A DNA stretch of 64,000 nt from Clostridiales bacterium (lineage in GTDB: Bacteria > Bacillota > Clostridia > Oscillospirales > Oscillospiraceae): NCBI GenBank assembly GCA_021201185.1, contig JAJQFJ010000015.1, positions 1-64,000 of the forward strand, given 5' to 3'. How positions within the stretch are numbered: the stretch's first letter is position 1; each line of letters starts with the position of its first letter. Below are positions 14,050 through 23,062 of this stretch, in pieces. Below the pieces are notes generated by a model, which made no database searches, was not told the origin of the DNA, and was given only the letters and a program-made list of their open reading frames with translations. A program made the translations under genes and the position numbers.

Positions 14050-14544
14050 TTCCATTTCCAACCCGTTTTGTCGGGCATATTCCAGCGTTTGATGGGTGCC
14101 GCCGGTGGGGGAGCCGTCGTAAACGCCGATGATTTTGGCAGAGTGCTCCACCAGATAGCGGTTGCGCAGGTAATAGCAGGTCCTGGAGTAGCTGGGAGAT
14201 ACCACCACAAGGTTCTCTCCGCACACCTGCAGGACCTCCCGATAGCGGCGGCGGTCCTCCTGCCTCCAGCGCTCCGCCTGGCCGGGCCAGGGGACGACGG
14301 GGATAAGCTCCGCCGCCCCGTCGGTCTCCGCCCGGAGCCGTAGCACCAGCTCTGCGCATATCAAATCCACACCCAGGGCCATTCCGGAGAGAAAGCAGGT
14401 GTAGCCCCCCTCATAGCTGGCCTGGATGCGCCGCCACAGGGCGTCGGTCAATGCCTGGGTGCGATGGTCATATGGGTCAGCCAGCCAGGGGAGCCGGTTG
14501 GGGCGGTGGCCGGTAAAGCAGCAGCACTGTTCGATGGGGCGCAT
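14032..14544 (-). CDS. SLOG-superfamily protein (DUF1273/YpsA-like)
   Basis: CCCFTGHRPNRLPW, FLSGMALGVDLICAELV, TGGTHQTLEYA. Confidence 0.85.
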   Translation of the reverse strand: MRPIEQCCCFTGHRPNRLPWLADPYDHRTQALTDALWRRIQASYEGGYTCFLSGMALGVDLICAELVLRLRAETDGAAELIPVVPWPGQAERWRQEDRRRYREVLQVCGENLVVVSPSYSRTCYYLRNRYLVEHSAKIIGVYDGSPTGGTHQTLEYARQNGLEMELLMPE

Positions 14545-14573
14545 AAAATCCCTCCAAATAGAACGTTTGTTTT

Positions 14574-14602
14574 ATTATACAGTACGCACAGAAAAATAGC
14601 AA
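14574..14602 (-). promoter_or_regulatory. Putative promoter of the SLOG gene
   Basis: On minus strand TTGCTA-N17-TATAAT. Confidence 0.65.
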
Positions 14603-14622
14603 GAGGAAAACGGAAAAACGGG

Positions 14623-14650
14623 TTGCATTTTTCAATGGGGAGCGTATAAT
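14623..14650 (+). promoter_or_regulatory. Putative promoter of the FMN riboswitch/ribU transcript
   Basis: TTGCAT-N16-TATAAT. Confidence 0.7.
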
Positions 14651-14673
14651 GACGTTGAACAAATGGATAGACG

Positions 14674-14810
14674 TCTTCAGGGCAGGGTGAAATTCTCGAC
14701 CGGCGGTGATGCAGCATAGCTGACAGGTCCGCGAGCCTACGAGCCGAAACGCTCAGGGTTGAATCGGTGCGAATCCGATACCGACAGTAAAGTCTGGATG
14801 GAAGAAGATG
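14674..14810 (+). ncRNA. FMN riboswitch (RFN element) aptamer
   Basis: tcttcagggcagggtgaaattctcgaccggcggtgat...ccgcgagcc...tcagggttgaatcggtgcgaatccgataccgacagtaaagtctggatggaagaaga, matching RFN consensus, upstream of ribU. Confidence 0.96.
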
Positions 14811-14921
14811 TGTGCGGCAGAACTCCTTTTTCGGGGCAGTTCCGGCAGAGCACGCCTGTAGACTTATATCTCAGGCGTTCGTATTCTGCCGGGGTCAATC
14901 CCGGGAAAAGGAGCCTTTTTT

Positions 14922-15527
14922 ATGCACGCATCCAATACCATCTCCCGCACCCGCTGCATCACCGTCACCGCCATGCTCTCCGCCGTGGCCTTCCTGCTCA
15001 TGTTCCTTGAAATTTCCCTGCCCATGCTCATCCCGTCCTTTGTCAAGCTGGACGTCTCCGACCTGCCCGCCCTGCTGGGCTCCTTCGCCCTGGGGCCGGT
15101 GTATGGCGTCCTCATCGAGGTGTTCAAGAACCTGCTCCACATCCTCATCAAGGGCACCTCCTCCGCCGGCATCGGGGAACTGTTCAACGTCACCATGGGG
15201 GCGGTGTTCGTCCTGGTGGCGGGGCTGATCTACTGGAAGGACCACACCCGCCGGGGGGCCATCATCGGCTCTCTCGCCGGGGCGGTCTGTATGGCTCTGG
15301 CCTCCCTCCCCATGAACTATTTTCTGGTCTATCCCTTCTACGCCACCCTGTTTGGGGGCATGGACACCATCGTCAGCGCTTATCAGGCCATTCTCCCCGG
15401 GGTGGACGGACTGTTTGAGTGCCTGCTGATCTTCAACGTGCCCTTTACCCTGGTGAAGGGGCTGATCGACGTGGGGCTGTGCTTTCTCATCTATAAGCCC
15501 CTGTCCGGGATACTGCACCAGCGCTGA
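14922..15527 (+). CDS. ribU: Riboflavin ECF transporter substrate-binding component
   Basis: Hydrophobic S-component (FVKLDVSDLPALLGSFALGPVYGVLIEVFKNLLH) downstream of FMN riboswitch. Confidence 0.92.
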   Translation: MHASNTISRTRCITVTAMLSAVAFLLMFLEISLPMLIPSFVKLDVSDLPALLGSFALGPVYGVLIEVFKNLLHILIKGTSSAGIGELFNVTMGAVFVLVAGLIYWKDHTRRGAIIGSLAGAVCMALASLPMNYFLVYPFYATLFGGMDTIVSAYQAILPGVDGLFECLLIFNVPFTLVKGLIDVGLCFLIYKPLSGILHQR

Positions 15528-15544
15528 CCGACTGACGTTTTCTG

Positions 15545-15578
15545 TCCCGCCCCTGTCCGGGGCGGGCGTTTTCTTTTT
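15545..15578 (+). terminator. Rho-independent terminator after ribU
   Basis: cccgcccctgtccggggcgggcgttttcttttt. Confidence 0.88.
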
Positions 15579-15609
15579 ATGCAGGCGGAGAGAAGGCCTG
15601 TCTCCGGTC

Positions 15610-15638
15610 TTGCGTTTTTTCGATGCTTCAGGTAAAAT
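15610..15638 (+). promoter_or_regulatory. Putative promoter of the TIGR03960 gene
   Basis: TTGCGT-N17-TAAAAT. Confidence 0.55.
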
Positions 15639-15668
15639 AATCCAAACAGCCAAAAGGGAGGCCCTGCT

Positions 15669-17552
15669 ATGGACGCACGTCTGGAGCGCATCCTGTTACG
15701 GGTACAAAAACCCGCCCGCTATACCGGCGGGGAATATAATGCAGTCATCAAGGACAAGGCTCAGGTGGATCTCCGCTTTGCCTTTTGTTTTCCCGATACC
15801 TATGAGATCGGGATGTCCAACCTGGGCATCCGCATCCTCTATGGCGTTATGAACGGGATGGACGGAGTATGGTGTGAGCGGTGCTTCGCCCCCTGGGGAG
15901 ATATGGAGGCGGAGATGCGCAAGGCTGGCCTCCCCCTGTGGGCCCTGGAGAGCGGCGACCCCATCCGGGACTTTGACATGATCGGCTTCTCCCTGGGCTA
16001 TGAGATGGCCTACACCAACGTGCTGAATATGCTGGACCTGGCAGGAGTGCCCCTGCACACCTGGGAGCGGGGCGACGACGACCCTATCGTCATGGCGGGG
16101 GGCACCTGCGCCTACAACGGAGAGCCGTTGGCGGACTTCATCGACCTGTTCTCCCTGGGAGAAGGGGAAGACGTGACGGTGGAGATGCTGGAGCTGTACC
16201 GGGAGGTGCGGCGCACCGGCTGGAGCCGGGCCGAATTTCTCCGCCGGGCGGCCCAGGTCCCCGGGCTCTATGTCCCCTCCCTTTACGACATCACCTATCA
16301 CGAGGATGGGACTCTGGCCTCTGTCACCCCGAAGGAGGGCGCTCCGGCCGTAGTCACCAAGCGCATCGTCCAGGACCTGGACACCGCCTATTATCCCGTC
16401 AAAACCATCATCCCCTCCACCGAGATCGTCCATGACCGGGTGATGTTGGAGGTGTTCCGGGGGTGCATCCGGGGCTGCCGGTTCTGCCAGGCGGGGTACT
16501 GCTATCGCCCCGTCCGCCCCAAAAGCCCAGAGGTGCTTATCGAGCAGGGGATTGCTTCCTGCAAGGACTCCGGCTATCAGGAGATGACCCTCTCCAGCCT
16601 CTCTACCAGCGATTACCGGCCCCTGGCGGAGCTGTGCGACGGACTGCTGGACTACTGTGAGCCGAGGAACATCAACCTCTCCGTCCCCTCTCTCCGGGCG
16701 GACAACTTCTCCATGGCCCTGGAGCAGCGGCTCCAAAAGGCCCGGAAAAGCTCCTTCACCTTCGCTCCGGAGGCGGGCACTCAGCGGCTCCGGGATACCA
16801 TCAACAAAAACGTCCGGGAGGAGGACCTGCTCCGCTCCTGCCGCACCGTCTTTGAGGGAGGCGGCAACGCGGTGAAGCTATACTTCATGCTGGGTCTGCC
16901 CACCGAGACGGACGAGGACGTGGTGGGCATCGCCGACCTGGCCCAGAAGGTCTACATGGTCTGGAAGCAGTACGGCAGCAACCGGGCCAGGGGGGTGCGT
17001 ATCACCGTCTCCACCGCCTTTTTTGTGCCCAAGCCCTTCACCCCTTTCCAGTGGGAGGCCCAGATCTCCATGGAGGAGTACCGCCGCCGGGTGGCCCTCC
17101 TGCGCCGGAGCATCACCAACAAATCCATCATCTACAACTGGCACGACCCGGACCTGAGCTACATCGAGGCGGTGCTGGCCAGAGGCGACCGGCGGCTGGG
17201 CAAGGCCCTGGAGGCGGTCTGGCGCAGGGGCGGACGGCTGGACGCCTGGAGCGAGTATTTCAGCTTCGAGCGCTGGATGGATGCCTTCCGGGAGGCAGGA
17301 GTTGACCCGGACTTCTACGCCTGCCGGGAGCGGCCCTATGAGGAGCTGCTGCCCTGGTCCATGATCTCGGTGGGCGTCCGTCCCCGGTATCTCTGGCGGG
17401 AGCGGGAGCAGGCTTACCGCTCTGTCATCACGCCGGACTGCCGGAAGCAGTGTACCGGCTGCGGGGCGGACCGGCTGCTCTGCGACCGGAAGTGCGACGC
17501 CCTCTATCCCATCTCCGCAAGAGAACGCCACGCAACGGAAGGGGAGGTCTGA
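15669..17552 (+). CDS. TIGR03960-family B12-binding-domain/radical SAM protein
   Basis: CIRGCRFCQAGYCYRPVRPKSPE; DTYEIGMSNLGIRILYGVMN N-terminus. Confidence 0.92.
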   Translation: MDARLERILLRVQKPARYTGGEYNAVIKDKAQVDLRFAFCFPDTYEIGMSNLGIRILYGVMNGMDGVWCERCFAPWGDMEAEMRKAGLPLWALESGDPIRDFDMIGFSLGYEMAYTNVLNMLDLAGVPLHTWERGDDDPIVMAGGTCAYNGEPLADFIDLFSLGEGEDVTVEMLELYREVRRTGWSRAEFLRRAAQVPGLYVPSLYDITYHEDGTLASVTPKEGAPAVVTKRIVQDLDTAYYPVKTIIPSTEIVHDRVMLEVFRGCIRGCRFCQAGYCYRPVRPKSPEVLIEQGIASCKDSGYQEMTLSSLSTSDYRPLAELCDGLLDYCEPRNINLSVPSLRADNFSMALEQRLQKARKSSFTFAPEAGTQRLRDTINKNVREEDLLRSCRTVFEGGGNAVKLYFMLGLPTETDEDVVGIADLAQKVYMVWKQYGSNRARGVRITVSTAFFVPKPFTPFQWEAQISMEEYRRRVALLRRSITNKSIIYNWHDPDLSYIEAVLARGDRRLGKALEAVWRRGGRLDAWSEYFSFERWMDAFREAGVDPDFYACRERPYEELLPWSMISVGVRPRYLWREREQAYRSVITPDCRKQCTGCGADRLLCDRKCDALYPISARERHATEGEV

Positions 17553-17555
17553 CCT

Positions 17556-18236
17556 ATGGCAAAAATGCACGCCCACCGGCTGCTCTATGAAAAGACCGGA
17601 CGGGCCATCTATATCTCCCATCTGGACACCATGGCCCAGTTTCAGCGGGCCTTCCTCCGGGCGGGGCTGGAGATCTGGCAGACGGAGGGGTATAACCGTC
17701 ATGCCTACGTTTCCATCGCCCTGCCTCTGTCCCTGGGCTTTTCCAGCCGGTGCGAGATTCTGGAGTTCGACCTGGTGAGCCAGGTTCCTCTGGAGGAGGT
17801 CCCGGCCCTGCTCAACCGGACGCTGCCCGAGGGATTGCGGGTGCTGTCCTGCTACCGGGCGGAACGGCCCTTTAAGCAGATCAAAACGCTGGACTGGTCC
17901 ATCACCCTGGACTATGACAGCGGCGTCCCGGAGGGGGTGGAGGAAGGGTTTCGTGCATTTCTCTCCCCGGAGCACCTGATCGTCCGCAAGCCCTCCAAAA
18001 AGTCCAAAAAGGGGTATACCGAGCTGGACCTGATTCCCATGGTCCACCGCTGGTCCATGGAGCCGGTGGGGGAGCGGCAGATGTCCCTCTCCTGCAATCT
18101 GGCCGCCCAGGAGCCCAGCCTGAACCCTCAGCTGCTGATGGAGACCTTCGCGGCCCGGTATCCACACCTGGCCCCGGACTTTGCCCGGTACCGCCGGGAG
18201 GAGGTTTTTCAGGAAAACGGAGAAATTTTTCGCTGA
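17556..18236 (+). CDS. TIGR03936/DUF2344 radical SAM-linked protein
   Basis: RAIYISHLDTMAQFQRAFLRAGLEIWQTEGYNRHAYVSIALPLSLGFSS; 4 nt downstream of its usual partner. Confidence 0.9.
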   Translation: MAKMHAHRLLYEKTGRAIYISHLDTMAQFQRAFLRAGLEIWQTEGYNRHAYVSIALPLSLGFSSRCEILEFDLVSQVPLEEVPALLNRTLPEGLRVLSCYRAERPFKQIKTLDWSITLDYDSGVPEGVEEGFRAFLSPEHLIVRKPSKKSKKGYTELDLIPMVHRWSMEPVGERQMSLSCNLAAQEPSLNPQLLMETFAARYPHLAPDFARYRREEVFQENGEIFR

Positions 18237-18242
18237 TACCTC

Positions 18243-18271
18243 TTGCTTTTTCCGATTTTGTATGGTATTCT
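18243..18271 (+). promoter_or_regulatory. Putative promoter of rplS
   Basis: TTGCTT-N17-TATTCT. Confidence 0.45.
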
Positions 18272-18375
18272 TGACCAGTTGAATAAAGGGTGGTCCTCTG
18301 GGCTGCTGCGTACTATATAGGAAGCGCAGGCAAATAACGGCGTCAAGAACACCTATGAATCAGGAGGAAACAGTT

Positions 18376-18717
18376 ATGGATCTCATCAAGGCCCTTGACC
18401 AGAAGAATGTCAAGGCTGAGCAGCCGGTCATCGAGGTCGGCAGCACCGTCCGTGTTCATGTCAAGGTGACGGAGGGCGCCAAGGAGCGTATCCAGATCTT
18501 TGAGGGCACCGTCATCGCCAAGAAGCATGGCGGCGTGAACGAGACCTTTACCGTCCGCCGCATTTCCTACGGCGTGGGCGTGGAGAAGGTGTTCCCCGTC
18601 AACTCCCCCAACGTGGTGAAGGTGGAGACCGTTCGCCGGGGCAAGGTTCGCCGGGCCAAGCTGTATTATCTGCGTGACCGCGCCGGTAAGGCCGCTAAGG
18701 TCAAGGAGAAGCTGTAA
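18376..18717 (+). CDS. rplS: 50S ribosomal protein L19
   Basis: [57 protein letters not shown] aggaggaaa, ATG 18376. Confidence 0.97.
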   Translation: MDLIKALDQKNVKAEQPVIEVGSTVRVHVKVTEGAKERIQIFEGTVIAKKHGGVNETFTVRRISYGVGVEKVFPVNSPNVVKVETVRRGKVRRAKLYYLRDRAGKAAKVKEKL

Positions 18718-18727
18718 TCCTTGGTCG

Positions 18728-18760
18728 AAACAAAAGGAGCGGCTGTCCGCTCCTTTTTTC
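18728..18760 (+). terminator. Rho-independent terminator after rplS
   Basis: aaaaggagcggctgtccgctcctttttt. Confidence 0.88.
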
Positions 18761-18796
18761 GTAGGGAAATTGGTAGAAACAAGGAGGCGAAAGCCG

Positions 18797-19654
18797 ATGG
18801 ACATTCAATGGTATCCCGGCCACATGGCCAAGACCCGGCGGATGATCGGGGGAAATTTAAAATCGGTGGACGCCGTCACAGAGATACTGGACGCCCGCAT
18901 CCCCATCTCCAGCCGTAACCCGGAGATGGACAGTATGGTGGGGGACAAGCCCCGGCTGGTCATCCTGAACCGGGCGGACCAGGCGGACGAGGCCATGAAC
19001 CGGGCCTGGGTGGAGTGGTTCCGCAGCAGGGGACAGGCGGTCCTGCTCACCGACTGTAAGTCCGGGGCGGGAGTGAATCAGTTCTCCGCCGCCGTCCGCG
19101 GCCTGCTGAAGGACAAGATCGAGCGCTGGGCGGAAAAGGGCCAGACCGGCCGCCCGGTGCGGGCCATGGTGGTGGGAATCCCCAATGTGGGAAAGTCCAC
19201 CTTCATCAATCAGGTGGCCCGGCGGAAGTCCGCCAAAGCCCAGAACCGCCCCGGTGTCACCCGGGGCAAGCAGTGGATCACGGTGGACGCCGGTCTGGAG
19301 CTGCTGGACACGCCGGGCATCCTCTGGCCCAAGTTTGAGGATCAGCGGGTGGGGCAGCATCTGGCCTATACCGGTGCTGTCAAGGACCCCATCATGGACC
19401 TGGAGACCCTGGCCTCGGGCCTGATGGCTCTGCTCTCAGAGCGCTACCCTGAGGCAGTGGCAGCCCGCTATAAAATCGACGTTTCTCCGTCGTCGGAGGG
19501 CTGGGAGCTACTGGAGGCCGCCGGGCGGCGCAGGGGCTTCCTCATCTCCGGGGGAGAGGTGGACCTGGAGCGGATGAGCCGGGTTCTGCTGGAGGAGTAT
19601 CGCTCCGGCAAGCTGGGCCGGTTCACCCTGGAGACCCCGGAGGAGGCGAGATAG
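18797..19654 (+). CDS. rbgA: Ribosome biogenesis GTPase YlqF/RbgA
   Basis: IQWYPGHMAKTRRMI, circularly permuted GTPase motifs, GIPNVGKSTFIN, LLDTPGILWPKF. Confidence 0.95.
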   Translation: MDIQWYPGHMAKTRRMIGGNLKSVDAVTEILDARIPISSRNPEMDSMVGDKPRLVILNRADQADEAMNRAWVEWFRSRGQAVLLTDCKSGAGVNQFSAAVRGLLKDKIERWAEKGQTGRPVRAMVVGIPNVGKSTFINQVARRKSAKAQNRPGVTRGKQWITVDAGLELLDTPGILWPKFEDQRVGQHLAYTGAVKDPIMDLETLASGLMALLSERYPEAVAARYKIDVSPSSEGWELLEAAGRRRGFLISGGEVDLERMSRVLLEEYRSGKLGRFTLETPEEAR

Positions 19655-19658
19655 ACCC

Positions 19659-20279
19659 ATGCGCACAGAGCACGATTTCCTTGCCCTGGAGCAGGAGGCC
19701 CACGCCCAGGGCTATCCCCTGGTCTGCGGCGTGGACGAGGCGGGGGCCGGTCCCCTGGCCGGGCCGGTTTACGCCGCCGCCGTCATCCTGCCGGAGACGT
19801 TTGACCTGCCCTGGCTCAACGACTCCAAAAAGGTCTCCCCCAGGCGGCGGGAGCGGCTCTTTGACCAGATCAAGGAGCAGGCCCTGGCCTGGTCGGTGGC
19901 CAGCGTGGACGAGAGGGAGATCGACGAGATCAACATTCTCAACGCCCGGATGAAGGCCATGGACCTGGCCATTGGCGGCCTGTCTCTCCGGCCCGACCTG
20001 GCGCTGGTGGACGGCAATCAGAGCCGGGGCATCTCCGTCCTCTGCCGGACGGTGGTACACGGGGACAGTCTCTCCGCCTCCATCGCCGCCGCCTCCATTC
20101 TGGCGAAGGTCAGCCGTGACCGGTTCATGGTGGAGCTGGCGAAGCAGTATCCCCAGTACCGGTTTGAGCAGCACAAGGGCTATGGCACGGCGCTCCACTA
20201 TCAGATGCTGGAGCAGTACGGCCCCTGTCCGGCCCACCGGATGAGCTTTTTGAAGAAATTCTATGAGAAACGACGTTGA
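19659..20279 (+). CDS. rnhB: Ribonuclease HII
   Basis: VCGVDEAGAGPLAGPVYAAAVIL; LNDSKKVSPRRRE; ILAKVSRDRFM; HKGYGTALHY. Confidence 0.93.
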   Translation: MRTEHDFLALEQEAHAQGYPLVCGVDEAGAGPLAGPVYAAAVILPETFDLPWLNDSKKVSPRRRERLFDQIKEQALAWSVASVDEREIDEINILNARMKAMDLAIGGLSLRPDLALVDGNQSRGISVLCRTVVHGDSLSASIAAASILAKVSRDRFMVELAKQYPQYRFEQHKGYGTALHYQMLEQYGPCPAHRMSFLKKFYEKRR

Positions 20280-20637
20280 CCATCGCCTGGGGGCCTGGGG
20301 CGAGGCGGTGGCCGCCCAGTGGCTGGTGCAGCACGGCTATGAGGTGCTGGAGCATCACATTGTATACCGGGAGGGGGAGATCGACCTGCTGGCCCGGAGA
20401 GGCAGAGTTTTAGCGGTCGTGGAGGTCAAGCTCCGCACCGGCAGCTTTGCCTCCGGCAGGGAGGCGGTGACCCGGCGCAAGCAGGAGCGTATCCACAAGG
20501 CCATGGGCCGCTATCTCTCCCAGCACCCGGAAATGGACAATTACTATATCAGCTTTGACGTCTGCCAGATCACGGCGCCCCGGGGGATGCAGACCCAGCG
20601 CCCCAGTGTGGTGTATCTGGAGAACGCTTTTTACTGA
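20263..20637 (+). CDS. YraN/UPF0102 family protein
   Basis: GAWGEAVAAQWLVQHGYEVLEHHIVYREGEIDLLARRGRVLAVVEVKLRTG. Confidence 0.92.
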   Translation: MRNDVDHRLGAWGEAVAAQWLVQHGYEVLEHHIVYREGEIDLLARRGRVLAVVEVKLRTGSFASGREAVTRRKQERIHKAMGRYLSQHPEMDNYYISFDVCQITAPRGMQTQRPSVVYLENAFY

Positions 20638-20665
20638 GCAAGCCCCACTTTCTCGCCCCGGTGGC

Positions 20666-20693
20666 TTGACCGGAGGGCCGTTTAATGTAATAA
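20666..20693 (+). promoter_or_regulatory. Putative promoter of thrC
   Basis: TTGACC-N16-TAATAA(T). Confidence 0.5.
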
Positions 20694-20767
20694 TGAGGTA
20701 TCGTCGGGCAATAAGGCCTCCGGCCTGCGCCCGCTTCCCAACCAATACAGGAGGACAGTGATCGGCA

Positions 20768-22255
20768 ATGTACTATGTAAGCACGAGAAACAAGAAGCTG
20801 GAGTTCACTCCGGCTCAGGCCATCTCCCAGGGGCTGTCCCGGGATGGGGGCCTGTTCCTGCCCGCCTCGCTGCCCCGTCTGCCGGGCAATGCGCTGGAGA
20901 GCTTAAAGGATATGTCCTATCAGCAGCGGGCGGTGTACGTCATGGGGCTGTATCTGACCCACTTCACCACCTCTGAGCTGACCGCCTACACCGGCCGGGC
21001 CTATGGGCCGGACAAGTTCGACATGAAGGAGGTGGCCCCCGTCCGCAAAGTGGACGGGAACACCTATTGTCTGGAGCTGTGGCACGGCCCCACCTGCGCC
21101 TTTAAGGACATGGCCCTTCAGATGCTGCCCCATCTGCTCACCGCATCCATGCGGAAGAACTACGACAACCGGACGGTCTGCATCCTGGTGGCCACCTCCG
21201 GCGACACCGGCAAGGCCGCCATGGAGGGCTTCCGGGACGCGGACAAGACCAAAATTCTGGTGTTCTACCCCAAGGACGGCGTTTCCGAGGTCCAGGGCCT
21301 CCAGATGAAGACCCAGGAGGGGGAGAACGTAGGCGTCTGCTCCGTGGTGGGCAACTTTGACGACGCCCAGACCGGGGTCAAGCGGCTGTTCTCCGACGAG
21401 GCGCTTCGGGAGGAGCTGGCCGCCAAGGACCTGTTCCTGTCCTCCGCCAACTCCATCAACTGGGGCCGGGTGCTGCCTCAGATCGTCTACTATATCTCCG
21501 CCTACTGCGACCTGCTGAAGCAGGGGGCCATCTCCAACGGCGACGCCATCAACGTCTGCGTCCCTACCGGAAACTTCGGCAACATTTTGGCCGCCTACTA
21601 CGCCCGGGAGATGGGGGTCCCCATCCGTCGTCTGATTTGCGCCTCCAACGATAACAACGTGCTCACCGATTTTCTGACCACTGGCACCTATGACAAGAAC
21701 CGTCCCTTCTACAACACGGTCTCTCCCTCCATGGACATCCTCATCTCCAGCAATCTGGAGCGGTTGATCTTCGCCCTCTCCGGCAACGACGATGAGCGCA
21801 CCCGTGGATATATGGACCAGCTGGCGGAGACCGGCTGCTACACGGTGGACGAAGACATTCAGAAGAAGATTCAGGCGATCTTCTCCGCAGGCTACACCAC
21901 CGAGGCCGCCACCAAGGAGACCATCGGCAAGATGTGGAGGGAGCACAAGTATCTCATCGACACCCATACCGCCGTCGCCTTCCACGTTCTGGAGCAGTAC
22001 CGGGCGGAGACCGGGGACGAGACCCCCACTGTAGTTGCCTCCACTGCCAGCCCCTTCAAGTTCCCGGACGCCGTCCTGGAGGCCATTGGCGTGGAGGAGC
22101 TGTCCTCCGGCGCAGGTCTGCTGGACCAGCTCTCCCAGGTCACCGGAGCGGAGATTCCCCGTCCTCTGGCAGGACTGCGGGACAAGAAGGTCCGCTTCGA
22201 CGGCTGGGTGCAGAAGGAGCAGATGAAGGCGGTCGTCACCGGCTTTTTGAAGTGA
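20768..22255 (+). CDS. thrC: Threonine synthase
   Basis: ELWHGPTCAFKDMALQMLP PLP-Lys motif; VATSGDTGKAAMEGF; CVPTGNFGNILAAYYA. Confidence 0.96.
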   Translation: MYYVSTRNKKLEFTPAQAISQGLSRDGGLFLPASLPRLPGNALESLKDMSYQQRAVYVMGLYLTHFTTSELTAYTGRAYGPDKFDMKEVAPVRKVDGNTYCLELWHGPTCAFKDMALQMLPHLLTASMRKNYDNRTVCILVATSGDTGKAAMEGFRDADKTKILVFYPKDGVSEVQGLQMKTQEGENVGVCSVVGNFDDAQTGVKRLFSDEALREELAAKDLFLSSANSINWGRVLPQIVYYISAYCDLLKQGAISNGDAINVCVPTGNFGNILAAYYAREMGVPIRRLICASNDNNVLTDFLTTGTYDKNRPFYNTVSPSMDILISSNLERLIFALSGNDDERTRGYMDQLAETGCYTVDEDIQKKIQAIFSAGYTTEAATKETIGKMWREHKYLIDTHTAVAFHVLEQYRAETGDETPTVVASTASPFKFPDAVLEAIGVEELSSGAGLLDQLSQVTGAEIPRPLAGLRDKKVRFDGWVQKEQMKAVVTGFLK

Positions 22256-22256
22256 T

Positions 22257-22949
22257 ATGGCCCTCTATGCCATCGGAGACCCTCACCTGTCCTTCGGGAC
22301 CGACAAGCCCATGGACGTCTTCGGCCCGGAGTGGAAGGACCACCCGGATAAGCTGAGACAGGGCTTTCTGGAAAACGTCCGGCCGGAGGACACGGTGCTC
22401 CTCTGCGGCGACCTGAGCTGGGGGATGAATCTGTCCCAGTGTGAGGCGGATTTCCGATTTCTCAACGATTTGCCGGGTCAGGCCAAGCTGCTGCTCAAGG
22501 GAAACCACGACTACTGGTGGACCACTGCACGCAAGATGGAGACCTTCTTTCAGGAGAAGGGTCTGAGCACCTTCCGGCTGCTCCACAACAACTGTTGGCT
22601 CTACGGGGAGACCGCCCTCTGCGGCACCCGGGGCTGGTTCTACGAGCTGGAGCAGGCGGGCCACGACGAGAAGATGCTCCGCCGGGAGTGCATCCGGCTG
22701 GAGACATCCCTGAAAGCGGCGGGAGACCGGGAGAAGCTGGTCTTTCTCCACTATCCGCCGATTTACCAGGGATACCGGTGCGAGCCGATTCTGGCCCTGC
22801 TCCGGCAGTACGGCGTCCGGCGCTGCTGGTACGCCCATCTCCACGGGCCAAGCCGCCGTCTGGCCATTGAGGGAACGGTGGGGGAGACGGAATTTTCCCT
22901 CATCTCCGCCGACCATCTGAATTTCGTACCAAAAAAAATTTTAGAATGA
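22257..22949 (+). CDS. Metallophosphoesterase
   Basis: YAIGDPHLSFG, CGDLSWG, KGNHDYWW, YAHLHG. Confidence 0.9.
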   Translation: MALYAIGDPHLSFGTDKPMDVFGPEWKDHPDKLRQGFLENVRPEDTVLLCGDLSWGMNLSQCEADFRFLNDLPGQAKLLLKGNHDYWWTTARKMETFFQEKGLSTFRLLHNNCWLYGETALCGTRGWFYELEQAGHDEKMLRRECIRLETSLKAAGDREKLVFLHYPPIYQGYRCEPILALLRQYGVRRCWYAHLHGPSRRLAIEGTVGETEFSLISADHLNFVPKKILE

Positions 22950-23062
22950 GACTGTTTTTTTACTTAAAACAGTAGAAATCTCTCGTCAAGTCTGTTACAA
23001 TATCAGACTGATGATTTTGAAGAAACGGAGCGCATTGCCGCCCGCCAAGGAGGAACACCCCC

